Positions 43,213 to 51,685 of a stretch of 64,000 nt of DNA are shown one piece after another. Source of the stretch: Methylobacterium tardum. GTDB taxonomy: Bacteria > Pseudomonadota > Alphaproteobacteria > Rhizobiales > Beijerinckiaceae. Positions within the stretch are counted from its first letter, which is position 1, and every line of letters begins with the position of its first letter. The notes beneath the pieces were generated by a model. That model did not search any database. It was given only the letters and a program-made list of their open reading frames with translations, and had not been told where the DNA came from. Made by a program: the position numbers and the translations under genes. The stretch covers positions 6,196,001 to 6,260,000 of the forward strand of contig NZ_CP097484.1 of the NCBI RefSeq assembly GCF_023546765.1, read 5' to 3'.

Positions 43213-44526
43213 ATGAGCTTCGGCGACGTCAAGGACGACACGCGCGAAGGTGAAATCGTGACGTTTGCCGCCTCGGCCATGCCCGAGCTGCGGCGGAGCG
43301 CGGAAACGATTCGGCCGGTTCCCGAGAAGCGCAACGCCCGGGCGCTGATGGCCTCGATCCGCGAGCGCATGGACTGGACGCGCCTGCCGGGCCTCGGTCC
43401 GCGCGAGGAGGACACGTCCACCTACGGTTCTCGGATCATCCGGCGTGTCGGCCTGTTCGTCCTGCTGCCGACCCTGGTGATCGGGCTCTACCTGTTCGGC
43501 TTCGCCTCCAATCAGTACGTCGCCGAGGCCCAGTTCGCGGTTCGCGGCAACGTCGAGCCGATGGAGAACATCTCGCTCGGCCAGTACACGAACCTGATTC
43601 AGAAGCACAACAGCCAGGACAGCTTCATCGTCCGCGACTACATCGGCAGTCAGACGATGGTCGAGGCGCTGGAGAAGAGCATCGGCATCTCCAAGATGTT
43701 CTCGCGGCCCGAGGCCGATTTCTGGACGCGCTTCGACCCGAGCGACCCGATCGAGGATCTGACCAAGTACTGGCGCAAGCACGTCGAAGCGCATATCGAC
43801 TCGATCTCGGGCGTGATCCGCCTCACGGTGCGCGCCTTCACCCCCGAGGATGCTCTGACCATCACCCGCGAGGTGGTGGCCCGGTCTGAAACCCTGATCA
43901 ACGCCATCTCGAAGCGCGCGCAGGCCGACATGGTCGCGCAGGCTCAGGCCGACGCCGCGACGGCGCAGGAACGCCTGCGCAATGCGCATGTCGCGCTGCA
44001 AAGCTTCCGCAACCAATGGGGCGTGATCGACCCGATCAAGTCGGCCGAGGGAACGCTCACCACCCTGAACACCCTGCGGAAAGACAAGCTGAAGAACGAG
44101 AACGACCTGCAGGTCTTGCGCAGCTCGAACCTCGACGAGCGTTCGCGCTCCATCCAGACGCTGGTTGCCAACGGCGCGGCCATCGACCAGCAGATGAAGC
44201 TGCTACAGGACGAGTTGACGAGCGCGGGCGCGGCGGCGGGCGGCGGTCCCAACCTCACGGAAGCCCTGCTCCAGTACGAGGGTCTCCTGGTCGAACGCAC
44301 GATCGCCGAGAAGCTCGAGGAATCGGCCAGCGGGATGCTCGACCGCGCCCGCATCGCGGCCAGCAAGCAGCACATCTTCCTGGCGACGTTCGTGCCCCCG
44401 GTCCTGCCGACGGACAGCCTCTACCCCGAGCGGGGCCATACCCTCCTCGTGGCGTTCTTCTGCTTCTTGGTGATCTGGAGCTCGTGCTCGCTCCTGGTCG
44501 CCGGTATCCGCGACCAGCGGATGTAG
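43213..44526 (+). CDS. KpsE-like polysaccharide export/chain-length protein
   Basis: A 437-residue inner-membrane polysaccharide co-polymerase. The N-terminal cytoplasmic part (1-75) is followed by helix 1 (about 78-100, LFVLLPTLVIGLYLFGFAS), a periplasmic region with coiled coil (about 225-380, QADAATAQERLRNAHVALQSFRNQWG) and a C-terminal helix (about 410-430). The layout and the YVAEAQFAVRG segment match capsule export proteins of the KpsE/CtrB/WcbD type. No KpsMT or glycosyltransferase genes lie next to it. The start follows GAGCGG. Confidence 0.85.
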   Translation: MSFGDVKDDTREGEIVTFAASAMPELRRSAETIRPVPEKRNARALMASIRERMDWTRLPGLGPREEDTSTYGSRIIRRVGLFVLLPTLVIGLYLFGFASNQYVAEAQFAVRGNVEPMENISLGQYTNLIQKHNSQDSFIVRDYIGSQTMVEALEKSIGISKMFSRPEADFWTRFDPSDPIEDLTKYWRKHVEAHIDSISGVIRLTVRAFTPEDALTITREVVARSETLINAISKRAQADMVAQAQADAATAQERLRNAHVALQSFRNQWGVIDPIKSAEGTLTTLNTLRKDKLKNENDLQVLRSSNLDERSRSIQTLVANGAAIDQQMKLLQDELTSAGAAAGGGPNLTEALLQYEGLLVERTIAEKLEESASGMLDRARIAASKQHIFLATFVPPVLPTDSLYPERGHTLLVAFFCFLVIWSSCSLLVAGIRDQRM

Positions 44527-44626
44527 CCCGCCGCAGGCGGGCTCTGGATCCCGCGCTGCGCGGTCTGTAGAGGGAGGCGGCCCGGTCTCCGGGCGCCCCG
44601 GTGAAACGAGCGAAGTCTAACACTCC

Positions 44627-44911
44627 ATGTCGGATTTCTCCGATCTCGTCGCGAAGGCGATCCAGCCGTCGATGACCCGGGAGGAGCGCGAGGCGGTCTA
44701 TACCGTGGTGCGGCAGGCCGTGCTCCGTCTGCAGGAGCGGGAGGCGCTGCCGCCCGACGACCCGCGCGTGGCGCTCCAGCGTCATCTCGCCGAGGAAACA
44801 ATCCGCGACGTGGAGGGCGACGTCGCCCGCTACGCGTCGCTGCGCAAGCTCGAAGCGGCTTTCGCGGCCCAGAACACCGCCGATAAGGCGTCCCAGGCCG
44901 GCCGCCGCTAG
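44627..44911 (+). CDS. Conserved hypothetical helical protein
   Basis: A 94-residue, mostly helical, acidic protein: DFSDLVAKAIQPSMTREEREAVYTVVRQAVLRLQ, then RVALQRHLAEETIRDVEGDVARYASLRKLE. No family recognised. It starts with ATG at 44627 about 100 bases after the KpsE-like gene and converges on flbD. Confidence 0.65.
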   Translation: MSDFSDLVAKAIQPSMTREEREAVYTVVRQAVLRLQEREALPPDDPRVALQRHLAEETIRDVEGDVARYASLRKLEAAFAAQNTADKASQAGRR

Positions 44912-45036
44912 AGCCTTCTCCGCTGAAGCGGAGGCCGGTTAGGCGGCGAGCGCGCGGTGAAGCCAGGATCCGGAGGCGTGCCCGATCGCACCGCGACCGG
45001 CACGGCTCTTGCGCGGTCCAGTCGCCCTGAATCCTC

Positions 45037-46398
45037 TCAACCGCAGGCCACGCTCGCCCGGACGCTGCCGGGCTCGGCCACGTCGAGGCCCGCCGAGACA
45101 TACTCGTTCAGCTTGTTGCGCAGAGTCCGGATCGAGATCCCTAGGATCTTCGCCGCGTGGGTCCGGTTGCCGAGGCAGTGATCTAGCGTGTCGAGGATCA
45201 GGTCGCACTCGACCTGGGCCACGGTTCGGCCGACGAGCCCGCGGGTGGCGGCCTCGGCGACCTGCGCGGCCCGCGCCGCCGGTCCCTGCGCGGTGATCGC
45301 CTCGCCCTCCGGCGACAGGATCGCCTCCGGGCCGATCGCGTCGCCCGAGGCCAGAAGCACCGCCCGATGCAGGGTGTTCTCCAGCTCGCGGACATTGCCG
45401 CGCCACGGGTTCTTCAGCACCAGCGCGCGCGCCTCCGCCGAGAGCGGACGGGCCGGGACACCGTTCACGGCGGCGTATTTCTTGGCGAAATGCGCGGCGA
45501 GTTCCAGGATGTCGGCCGGCCGCTCGCGCAGGGGCGGCAGCTTCAGGGCGACGACGTTGAGCCGGTAGAACAGGTCCTCGCGGAACGTGCCCTTGCGGAC
45601 CTCCTCCACGAGGTTGCGGTTCGAGGTGGCGAGAACGCGGATGTCCACCCGCACGGGGGCCGTGCCGCCGACCCGATCGATCACCCGCTCCTGCAGCGCC
45701 CGCAGCAGCTTCGATTGCAGGCGCACGTCCATCTCGGAAATCTCGTCGAGGAGCAGCGTGCCGCCGTTGGCCTCCTCGAACCGGCCGATGCGCCGGGCGA
45801 CCGCGCCGGTGAACGCGCCCTTCTCGTGGCCGAACAACTCGGATTCGAGCAGGGCCTCGGGGATCGCCGCGCAGTTCACCGACACGAAGGGCTTGCCGGC
45901 GCGGTTGGATTTCTGATGGACGTGGCGGGCCAGTACCTCCTTGCCGGTGCCGCTCTCGCCGGTGATCAGCACCGAGGCCTCGGAGCGGGCAACCTGCTCG
46001 GCGAGCTTGACCACCCGTTCCATCGACGGGTCGCGCCAGACGAAGGCGGCGCGGTCGGTGGCGACCGCCTCCAGCACCGCGGCGATCATCTCGGGATCGG
46101 GCGGCAGCGGGATGTACTCCTTGGCGCCGGCCCGGATCGCCGCCACGGCGGCCGAGGCATCCGCCGAGACGCCGCAGGCGACCACCGGCGTGCGGATCCG
46201 CTCCCCTTCCAGCGCGGTGACGAGGTCGCGGATCGGCAGGCCCACATCGATCATGATGAGGTCGGCGCCGCGGGCGCGCAGGACGTTGAGGCCCTGCGGC
46301 ACGGCATCCGCCTGCGTGACGGAGGCGCCGCGCTGCATGGCGATCTTCGAGGCGGTGATCAGCTCGCCGTTGAGCCGCCCGATCATCAGGAGCCGCAT
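45037..46398 (-). CDS. flbD: FlbD, sigma-54-dependent flagellar regulator
   Basis: Activates sigma-54 promoters of late flagellar genes and represses early ones, as in Caulobacter. The 453-residue protein has a degenerate receiver (about 1-120) that keeps D51 but lacks the acidic pair after strand 1 ([10 protein letters not shown]), matching the atypical FlbD receiver. The AAA+ domain follows with Walker A GESGTGKE (about 168), the sigma-54-contact GAFTGA and the arginine-finger region. The C-terminal Fis-type HTH is [20 protein letters not shown]. It is the last gene of the fliF-fliG-fliH-fliN-flbD order, as in Caulobacter crescentus. Confidence 0.95.
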   Translation of the reverse strand: MRLLMIGRLNGELITASKIAMQRGASVTQADAVPQGLNVLRARGADLIMIDVGLPIRDLVTALEGERIRTPVVACGVSADASAAVAAIRAGAKEYIPLPPDPEMIAAVLEAVATDRAAFVWRDPSMERVVKLAEQVARSEASVLITGESGTGKEVLARHVHQKSNRAGKPFVSVNCAAIPEALLESELFGHEKGAFTGAVARRIGRFEEANGGTLLLDEISEMDVRLQSKLLRALQERVIDRVGGTAPVRVDIRVLATSNRNLVEEVRKGTFREDLFYRLNVVALKLPPLRERPADILELAAHFAKKYAAVNGVPARPLSAEARALVLKNPWRGNVRELENTLHRAVLLASGDAIGPEAILSPEGEAITAQGPAARAAQVAEAATRGLVGRTVAQVECDLILDTLDHCLGNRTHAAKILGISIRTLRNKLNEYVSAGLDVAEPGSVRASVACG

Positions 46399-46477
46399 GG
46401 TTCGTCCCTCTCAAACATCCTGGCGCGGGTTGCGCGCCCGTTGGGTAGGCTGCCGGCATCGGCGCCCGTCCCGCCCA

Positions 46478-46810
46478 TCATTCGCCCTTGACGATCTCGG
46501 TCATCGTGACGCCGAGCCGGTCCTCAACCAGGACGACCTCGCCGCGGGCGACAAGCCGGTTGTTGACGAACACGTCGATCGCCTCGCCGACCTTCCGGTC
46601 GAGCTCCAGCACCGCGCCGGGCGCCAGCCGGAGCAGGTCGCCGATCGGCATCCGGGCGGAGCCGAGGACCGCCGAGACCATCACGGGCACGTCGAAGAGC
46701 TGCTCGAGATCGGCCGCCGTCTTCGGGGTGGTGGGCGCGTCGCGGATCGACCCCGCCGCGTAGTCGGTGTCGTGGTCGCCGAGCTGGGGCAGGCTGAAAT
46801 CGTCGGACAT
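46478..46810 (-). CDS. fliN: Flagellar motor switch protein FliN
   Basis: Part of the C-ring that sets rotation direction and supports export. The 110-residue protein has a variable N-terminus (about 1-35) and the SpoA domain: VPVMVSAVLGSARMPIGDLLRLAPGAVLELD, then VNNRLVARGEVVLVEDRLGVTMTEIV. The start at 46810 has a GAGGAG ribosome-binding site; longer in-frame versions intrude into fliH. It overlaps nothing and is 10 bases from fliH. Confidence 0.95.
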   Translation of the reverse strand: MSDDFSLPQLGDHDTDYAAGSIRDAPTTPKTAADLEQLFDVPVMVSAVLGSARMPIGDLLRLAPGAVLELDRKVGEAIDVFVNNRLVARGEVVLVEDRLGVTMTEIVKGE

Positions 46811-46820
46811 CAGGATCTCC

Positions 46821-47432
46821 TCACGGGCTCGTCGGCAGGCCGAGGGCGTCCAGAACCGCCGCCTCGATGCGGGCGCGCTCCCGCACGATGCCGCCATCGG
46901 CCCATTCGATGCGGGCGTCGCCCGCCGCCATGTCGGGATCACCCAGCACCACCAGGCGGCCCTCGTAGCCGCGCTCGCGGGCGAGGCGCTTCACCAGGGT
47001 CTCGGCCTCCTCGGCGAGGCTGTCATGCACCCGCACCACCAGATGAGGCACGCCGCGCAGGTGCTGGAGCGCCGTGCGGGCCGCCTCGCCGATGCCGGCG
47101 AGGGGCGCGGCGTCCAGGGCGTCGCCCGCGACTTTGCGGGCGATCAGGATGGCTACCTCGACCGCCTGTGCCTCGCGCTCGACGTCCCGCGCGTCGGCCT
47201 GGGCGATCAGGCCCGCCGCGGCCAGCGCCAACCGGGTCATGGCGTCGGCGAGCCGGCCCTGGACCTGCGACTCGGCCTGGATCCGCCCCTCCTGCACGCC
47301 GCGCGCATGCGCCTCCGCCTCGGCCTGGGCGGCGGCCTCGGCGGCGCGCTGTGCCTCGGCGCTCGGGCGTGCGCTGCGGAAATCGGTCTCGAACAGGAAC
47401 GGCTTGGCGCTCCGGGCGGATTGGGCGCTCAA
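46821..47432 (-). CDS. fliH: FliH-type flagellar assembly protein (FlbE-like)
   Basis: Regulates the export ATPase FliI. The 203-residue protein has a conserved FLFETDF start, an Ala/Glu-rich helical coiled coil (about 22-75, AEAQRAAEAAAQAEAEAHARG) and a C-terminal domain (AVEVAILIARKVAGDAL...VVRVHDSLAEEAETLV). In Caulobacter the same slot is called FlbE. It overlaps fliG by four bases. Confidence 0.88.
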   Translation of the reverse strand: MSAQSARSAKPFLFETDFRSARPSAEAQRAAEAAAQAEAEAHARGVQEGRIQAESQVQGRLADAMTRLALAAAGLIAQADARDVEREAQAVEVAILIARKVAGDALDAAPLAGIGEAARTALQHLRGVPHLVVRVHDSLAEEAETLVKRLARERGYEGRLVVLGDPDMAAGDARIEWADGGIVRERARIEAAVLDALGLPTSP

Positions 47433-48475
47433 TAGACCAGCTCCTCCTCGGCGCTATTCTTGGCGATCATGATCTCGCCCTTCTCCGCGAGATCCTTGGC
47501 GATCTCGGTCATCTTCGCCTGCGCCTCATCGACCTCCTTGAGCCGGACCGGGCCGAGGGATGCCATCTCGTCCGTGAGGTTCTTGGCCGCCCGGGTCGAC
47601 ATCTGCTGCATGAAGAAGGCCCGGGTCCGCTCGTTGCCGCCCTTCAGGGCGCGGCACAGGGTTTCGTTGTCGACCGAGCGCATCAGGGTCTGGACGCTGC
47701 CCGGATCGAGCTTCAGCAGATCCTCGAAGGTGAACATCAGCTCGCGGATGCGCTTGGCCGAGCCGCGATTGGCCTGATCCAGGGCGGCGAGGAAGCGGCC
47801 TTCCGTCTGCCGGTCGAAGGCGTTGAACACGTCGGCCATCATCTCGTGGGCGTCGCGGCGCTGGGTCTGCGCGATGGTCGAGACGAACTCGACCCGCAGG
47901 GTCTCCTCGATGTGGCGCAGGGCCTCCTTCTGCACGGTCTCCATGCGCAGCATCCGGTTGAGGCAGTCGATGGCGAAGTCCTCGGGCAGGATGGTCAGCA
48001 CCTTGGCGGCGTAGTCGGCCCGCACCCGCGAGAGCACCACCGCCACGGTCTGCGGGTACTCGTTGCGCAGGAACGAGGCGAGGATCTCCGGATCGACCTG
48101 GGCGATCGAGGCCCAGACGCGCTTGCCGGACGCGCCCTTGATCTCCGCCATGATCAGCGAGACCTGGTCGCTGGGGAAAATCTTCAGGAGCAGCGCCTCG
48201 GTCCGCTCGAAGTTCGACGAGATGCCGCCGCTGTTGCCGAGCTTTGTCACGAACTCGATGATCAGCTTCTCGACGGTCGCCGCCTCCAGCGTGCCGAGCT
48301 GGACCATCGCGGCGCTGACCTTCTTGATCTCCTCCTCTTCCAGCATCTGCCAGATCGGCGCCCCTTCCTCCTCGCCGAGCATCAGCAGGAGCGCTGCCGC
48401 GCGCTGGGGACCGGGCATCGCCGCGAAGGAATCGCCGCCCGCCGCCGCCAAGGTGTTCGCCAATCCTGCCGCCAT
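47429..48475 (-). CDS. fliG: Flagellar motor switch protein FliG
   Basis: C-ring torque-generation subunit. The 348-residue protein carries the three FliG domains: N (GPQRAAALLLMLGEEEGAPIWQ), middle (HPQTVAVVL variant, EYPQTVAVVLSRVRADYAAKVL) and C (FTFEDLLKLDPGSVQTLMRSVDNETLCRALKG), with charged residues for stator contact in the final helices (DEMASLGPVRLKEVDEAQ). It starts 25 bases after fliF. Confidence 0.97.
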   Translation of the reverse strand: MAAGLANTLAAAGGDSFAAMPGPQRAAALLLMLGEEEGAPIWQMLEEEEIKKVSAAMVQLGTLEAATVEKLIIEFVTKLGNSGGISSNFERTEALLLKIFPSDQVSLIMAEIKGASGKRVWASIAQVDPEILASFLRNEYPQTVAVVLSRVRADYAAKVLTILPEDFAIDCLNRMLRMETVQKEALRHIEETLRVEFVSTIAQTQRRDAHEMMADVFNAFDRQTEGRFLAALDQANRGSAKRIRELMFTFEDLLKLDPGSVQTLMRSVDNETLCRALKGGNERTRAFFMQQMSTRAAKNLTDEMASLGPVRLKEVDEAQAKMTEIAKDLAEKGEIMIAKNSAEEELVY

Positions 48476-48500
48476 CGACCTGCTCTCGACTCCCTACGCG

Positions 48501-50132
48501 TCACTCATCCTGGATCCAGGTGCGCAGCACCTCGACGGTCTCGGAGGGGCTCGCCCGAACCATGTCCACCACGCGCTGGACCGTCTCGGCCTGGATCTGG
48601 CCGTTGATCTTGGCGAACTCCATCAGCCGCGCCGTCGGGCTGTCGCGGTCGATGACCGTGACCGTGGCGCCCGGACCCGCGACCACGGACGCGTCGCCGA
48701 CGATGCCCATCCCGGGCCCGGCGAGCGACGGCGGCGCCGGAATCGGCGCGAGCACCTGACGCACCAGCGGGCGCACGACCGTGAGGAGGACGACCAACGT
48801 CAGGAGAGCCAGCACGGCGAACTCAGCCATGCGCAGCACGTCCTCCTTGGTGGGGGCGAGCAGCGATTCGATCAGCGTCGGCTCGGTGAATTGCGGCACG
48901 CTCGGCGCCTCCGCGAAGCGCAGGTTCACCACCTCGATCTGGTCGCCGCGCGCCTTGTCGAAGCCGACCGCGCTGCGCACCAGGGCGGTGATCCGCTCGA
49001 GTTCGGCGGCAGGCCGCGGGCTGTAGGCCGGCTTCCCGTCCGGCGCGGTGGCGTAGAGCCCGTCGACCACGACGGCCACCGACAGCCGCTTGATCCGGCC
49101 ACCCTCCGCGATCTCGGTCTTGGTGACGCGGGAGATCTCGTAATTGGTGGTCTCCTCGTTCTTGTTGGTCGCGTCCTTCGGGCTGGGCGCCTTGTCGCCG
49201 CCATTGGCACCCGGCAGCTCGTTGCCGACGCTGACCTGCCCGTCGGCATTGCTGGTCAGCGCCGATTCGGTGCGGGTCTGGGCGGAGCGCACCACGCGGC
49301 TCTCGGGATCGAAGGTCTCGGAGCGGCTCTCGATGCGGTTTAGGTCGAGCTCCGCGTTGACCTGAACCCGGGCCCGGCCGGGGCCCACGATGCCGGCGAC
49401 AACGTCCTCGATCTGGCCGCGCAGGCGCCGCTCGAGGGCGACCTGCCGGTCCTCGAAACCTTCGGCGCCGTCGGCCTTAGCGTCCCGGGCGCCGTCGGCC
49501 AGCAGCCGGCCGCGCTCGTCGACGATCGAGACCCGCTCGGGCTTGAGCCCCTCCACCGCGGAGGCCGCGAGATGGCGGATCGCCCGCACCTGACCGGCAT
49601 CGAGGTCGCCCATCAGCTTCAGCACGATGGCGGCGCTCGGGCTCTCCCGGTCGCGCTCGAACAGGCGGCGCTCGGGAAGGACCAGATGGACGCGGGCCGC
49701 CTGCACCCGGCCGATCGCCCGGATCGAGCGGGCCAGCTCGCCCTCGAGCGCGCGCAGGTGGTTCACGTTCTGCACGAAGTTCGTGGACGAGAACGCGTCG
49801 CCCTTGTCGAAGATTTCGTAGCCGACGCCGGCCTGGGTCGGCAGGCCCTTGCCGGCCAGGTCCATGCGCAGCTTGGCGAGATCGGGGCGGGGCGCCAGGA
49901 TGGTCTGACCGGCGTCGCCCCGGGTCTCGTAGCGGATGCCGCGGCTGTCGAGCTCGCGGACCACGCTGGCGGAATCCTGCATCGACAGGTCGGAGAACAG
50001 CACGCCCATGTCCGGGCGCGAGACCCGCAGGATGATGAAGGCGAAGAAGCCGATGAGCGTCAGCGTCACCGCCGCCATGGCGGCGATGCGGGCCGGTCCG
50101 AGCTTCGTGACGAGATCGAGGACCGGCTTCAC
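48501..50132 (-). CDS. fliF: Flagellar MS-ring protein FliF
   Basis: Forms the MS ring and scaffolds the basal body. A 543-residue membrane protein: helix 1 at about 20-40 (MAAVTLTLIGFFAFIILRV), the ring-building domain (VLFSDLSMQDSASVVRELDSRG; EGELARSIRAIGRVQAARVHLVLPERRLF), a variable loop, and helix 2 at about 435-455 (FAVLALLTLVVLLTVV). The C-terminal segment (VQRVVDMVRASPSETVEVLRTWIQDE) is the FliG-binding tail. It is the first gene of the operon; a candidate CtrA site lies upstream. Confidence 0.97.
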   Translation of the reverse strand: MKPVLDLVTKLGPARIAAMAAVTLTLIGFFAFIILRVSRPDMGVLFSDLSMQDSASVVRELDSRGIRYETRGDAGQTILAPRPDLAKLRMDLAGKGLPTQAGVGYEIFDKGDAFSSTNFVQNVNHLRALEGELARSIRAIGRVQAARVHLVLPERRLFERDRESPSAAIVLKLMGDLDAGQVRAIRHLAASAVEGLKPERVSIVDERGRLLADGARDAKADGAEGFEDRQVALERRLRGQIEDVVAGIVGPGRARVQVNAELDLNRIESRSETFDPESRVVRSAQTRTESALTSNADGQVSVGNELPGANGGDKAPSPKDATNKNEETTNYEISRVTKTEIAEGGRIKRLSVAVVVDGLYATAPDGKPAYSPRPAAELERITALVRSAVGFDKARGDQIEVVNLRFAEAPSVPQFTEPTLIESLLAPTKEDVLRMAEFAVLALLTLVVLLTVVRPLVRQVLAPIPAPPSLAGPGMGIVGDASVVAGPGATVTVIDRDSPTARLMEFAKINGQIQAETVQRVVDMVRASPSETVEVLRTWIQDE

Positions 50133-50205
50133 GGGCGGGGTCGCTGCACTCTGAACGCGAGGCGGACCCCCACGGCCCGCTCGGCAGAAATTGCCCGGTC
50201 CATGG

Positions 50206-50220
50206 TTAGCGGGTCGTTAA
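50206..50220 (-). promoter_or_regulatory. Candidate CtrA-binding site of the fliF operon
   Basis: On the minus strand TTAA-CGACCCG-CTAA, one mismatch from TTAA-N7-TTAA, 74 bases upstream of the fliF ATG. In Caulobacter the fliF operon is directly activated by CtrA, and sciP, encoding a CtrA antagonist, is the next gene upstream here. Confidence 0.5.
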
Positions 50221-50363
50221 TGCCGGGCCGTGCGGCGGCCGCGAGGGGCGTCGAAACGCTGAAAAGCCGCGCCCGGGGTCCGGACGCGGCTTCATACTCT
50301 CCCGAGGCCGGTCCAAAGACCCAAACTGCGCTGCCGAGGGCGCACGCTTCGGGAGGGGTGACC

Positions 50364-50482
50364 ATCCCGCCCTTCCCGGACCGCGAAGCGGACCCCGGGT
50401 CCAGAACCGCCGATGCGCCATGTCGTGGCACCTTCGGTGTTGACGGGTTCCGGGATCGCCTGTGGCGCCCCGGAACGACGGT
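50364..50482. repeat. Palindromic intergenic repeat, family 1, copy C
   Basis: The most diverged copy: left part CCCGGACCGCGAAGCGGACC then CCGGGTCCAG, right part GGGATCGCCTGTGGCGCCC then CGGAACGACGG. It lies between sciP (3' end) and the fliF promoter region in a 425-base gap. Apart from it and the CtrA-like site nothing else was seen there. Confidence 0.7.
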
Positions 50483-50557
50483 GCGATGGCGAAGCTCTGC
50501 GTGTCGAAGCAGGGCGGTTGGGGTCTTCACGCCACCGTCCTGTGGTGGCGCTGGGGA

Positions 50558-50833
50558 TCAGTGCCGGTAATGCTGGATCCGGGTGGTACGCAGGCCCGCC
50601 AGACCGTGCTGGTCGATGGAGAACTGCCAGCTGAGGAATTCTTCGGTGGTCAAGGTGTAGCGCTTGCACGCCTCCTCCAGGCTGAGGAGACCGCCGCGCA
50701 CGGCCGCCACGACCTCCGCCTTGCGCCGGATCACCCAGCGGCGGGTGCTCGGAGGCGGAAGATCCGCGATCGTCAGGGGGCTGCCGTCGGGCCCGATCAC
50801 GTACTTCACTCTCGGGCGGCTCGGTTCGGTCAT
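50558..50833 (-). CDS. sciP: SciP, CtrA-inhibitory protein (DUF1153)
   Basis: Small HTH-like regulator that binds CtrA-activated promoters and blocks CtrA in Caulobacter and relatives; many targets are flagellar. The 91-residue protein matches the SciP/DUF1153 family across its length: KYVIGPDGSPLTIADLPPP, RRWVIRRKAEVVAAVRGGLL, then SLEEACKRYTLTTEEFLSWQ. The ATG at 50833 is the family start; 34 upstream residues in the longer frame are not homologous. It is flanked by flgD and the fliF operon, which links cell-cycle control to flagellar genes. Confidence 0.93.
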   Translation of the reverse strand: MTEPSRPRVKYVIGPDGSPLTIADLPPPSTRRWVIRRKAEVVAAVRGGLLSLEEACKRYTLTTEEFLSWQFSIDQHGLAGLRTTRIQHYRH

Positions 50834-50886
50834 GATACGCTCTACACTCGACTGACCTGTCGAGCATTGAAGGTACTTGCGCCCGC

Positions 50887-50901
50887 TTAAGAGATGTTGA
50901 A
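50887..50901 (-). promoter_or_regulatory. Candidate CtrA-binding site of sciP
   Basis: On the minus strand TTCA-ACATCTC-TTAA, one mismatch from the CtrA consensus, 54 bases before the sciP ATG. In Caulobacter sciP is itself CtrA-activated, giving a negative feedback loop. Confidence 0.4.
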
Positions 50902-50924
50902 GCGAGTCACTCGGATGTGATTCG

Positions 50925-51611
50925 TTAAGTGCCACTTGTGGACAACCCGATGGTCTGCACGCTGGACAGCGGCACTTTCTGTGAGCCGATCATCAGGACC
51001 GGCGTCGTCCCGCTGAGATCAACCTCGTCCACGGTGCCGGTCAGGCTGGTGTCGACCGCGACGCTGGAGCCGGTGGCATCCGTGGCCGAGACCTTGATCG
51101 AGTAGGTGCCGTCCGTAGAACTGAGCCCGGCCGAGGTCTTGCCGTTCCACGTGTAGGTCTGGCTGCCGGCGGTGAGCGACGTGGTCTGCGTGGCCACGAC
51201 GTTGTTCTTAGAATCGAGGATCGTGATCACCGCCTTGGAGGCTGCCCGGGCCGGTGCCAGCGTCCAAGAGGCGGAGCCGTTGGAGAGCTGCGCCGAGCTG
51301 CCGTCGGCCGTGATGGTCTTGCCGATGTAGCTGGTAGCCGAGGCCGAGCTCGCCGATTGCGACGCGCTCAGGATGTTGTCGAGGCGATCGTTGGTCTTGA
51401 GCTGCTGCTCGACACCGGCGAACTGCACCAGCTGCTGCGTGAACTGGTTGGTGTCCATCGGGTCGAGGGGGTTCTGGTTCTTGAGCTGTGTGGTGAGCAG
51501 CGTCAGGAACTGCGTGAAGTTGCTGGCGATCTCGGTGGCGTTGCCGCTGCTGCTCGACGAGGAGCCCGTCGTGGATGTCGTGCTGGTAAGGCTGGATATG
51601 CCGCTCGTCAT
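50925..51611 (-). CDS. flgD: Flagellar hook-capping protein FlgD
   Basis: Caps the growing hook. The 228-residue protein has a Ser/Thr-rich start, then the FlgD N-terminal block FTQFLTLLTTQLKNQNPLDPMDTNQFTQQLVQFAGVEQQL, and Ig/tudor-like domains (YIGKTITADGSSAQL; TQTYTWNGKTSAGLSSTDGTYSIKV). The ATG at 51611 follows GGAGAG. The 3' end lies about 90 bases before sciP. It is downstream of and co-directional with fliK. Confidence 0.95.
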   Translation of the reverse strand: MTSGISSLTSTTSTTGSSSSSSGNATEIASNFTQFLTLLTTQLKNQNPLDPMDTNQFTQQLVQFAGVEQQLKTNDRLDNILSASQSASSASATSYIGKTITADGSSAQLSNGSASWTLAPARAASKAVITILDSKNNVVATQTTSLTAGSQTYTWNGKTSAGLSSTDGTYSIKVSATDATGSSVAVDTSLTGTVDEVDLSGTTPVLMIGSQKVPLSSVQTIGLSTSGT

Positions 51612-51685
51612 GCCGTTCTCTCCGATGAGGCATCGGAGCGCGGGGCTCGGATGCACGATGTCTGCGTGTCAGTCCGTGGGACCGG

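Noticed and set aside
44535..44600. A possible fourth copy of repeat family 1 after the KpsE-like gene
   Set aside because: Only a short stretch (CTGGATCCCGCGCTGCGCGG) resembles the arm; there is no second arm.
45941..48607. An 888-codon open frame on the plus strand across fliN, fliH and fliG
   Set aside because: It is antisense to three clear flagellar genes; open antisense frames are expected at this GC content. The peptide is Arg/His/Asp-rich with no family features.
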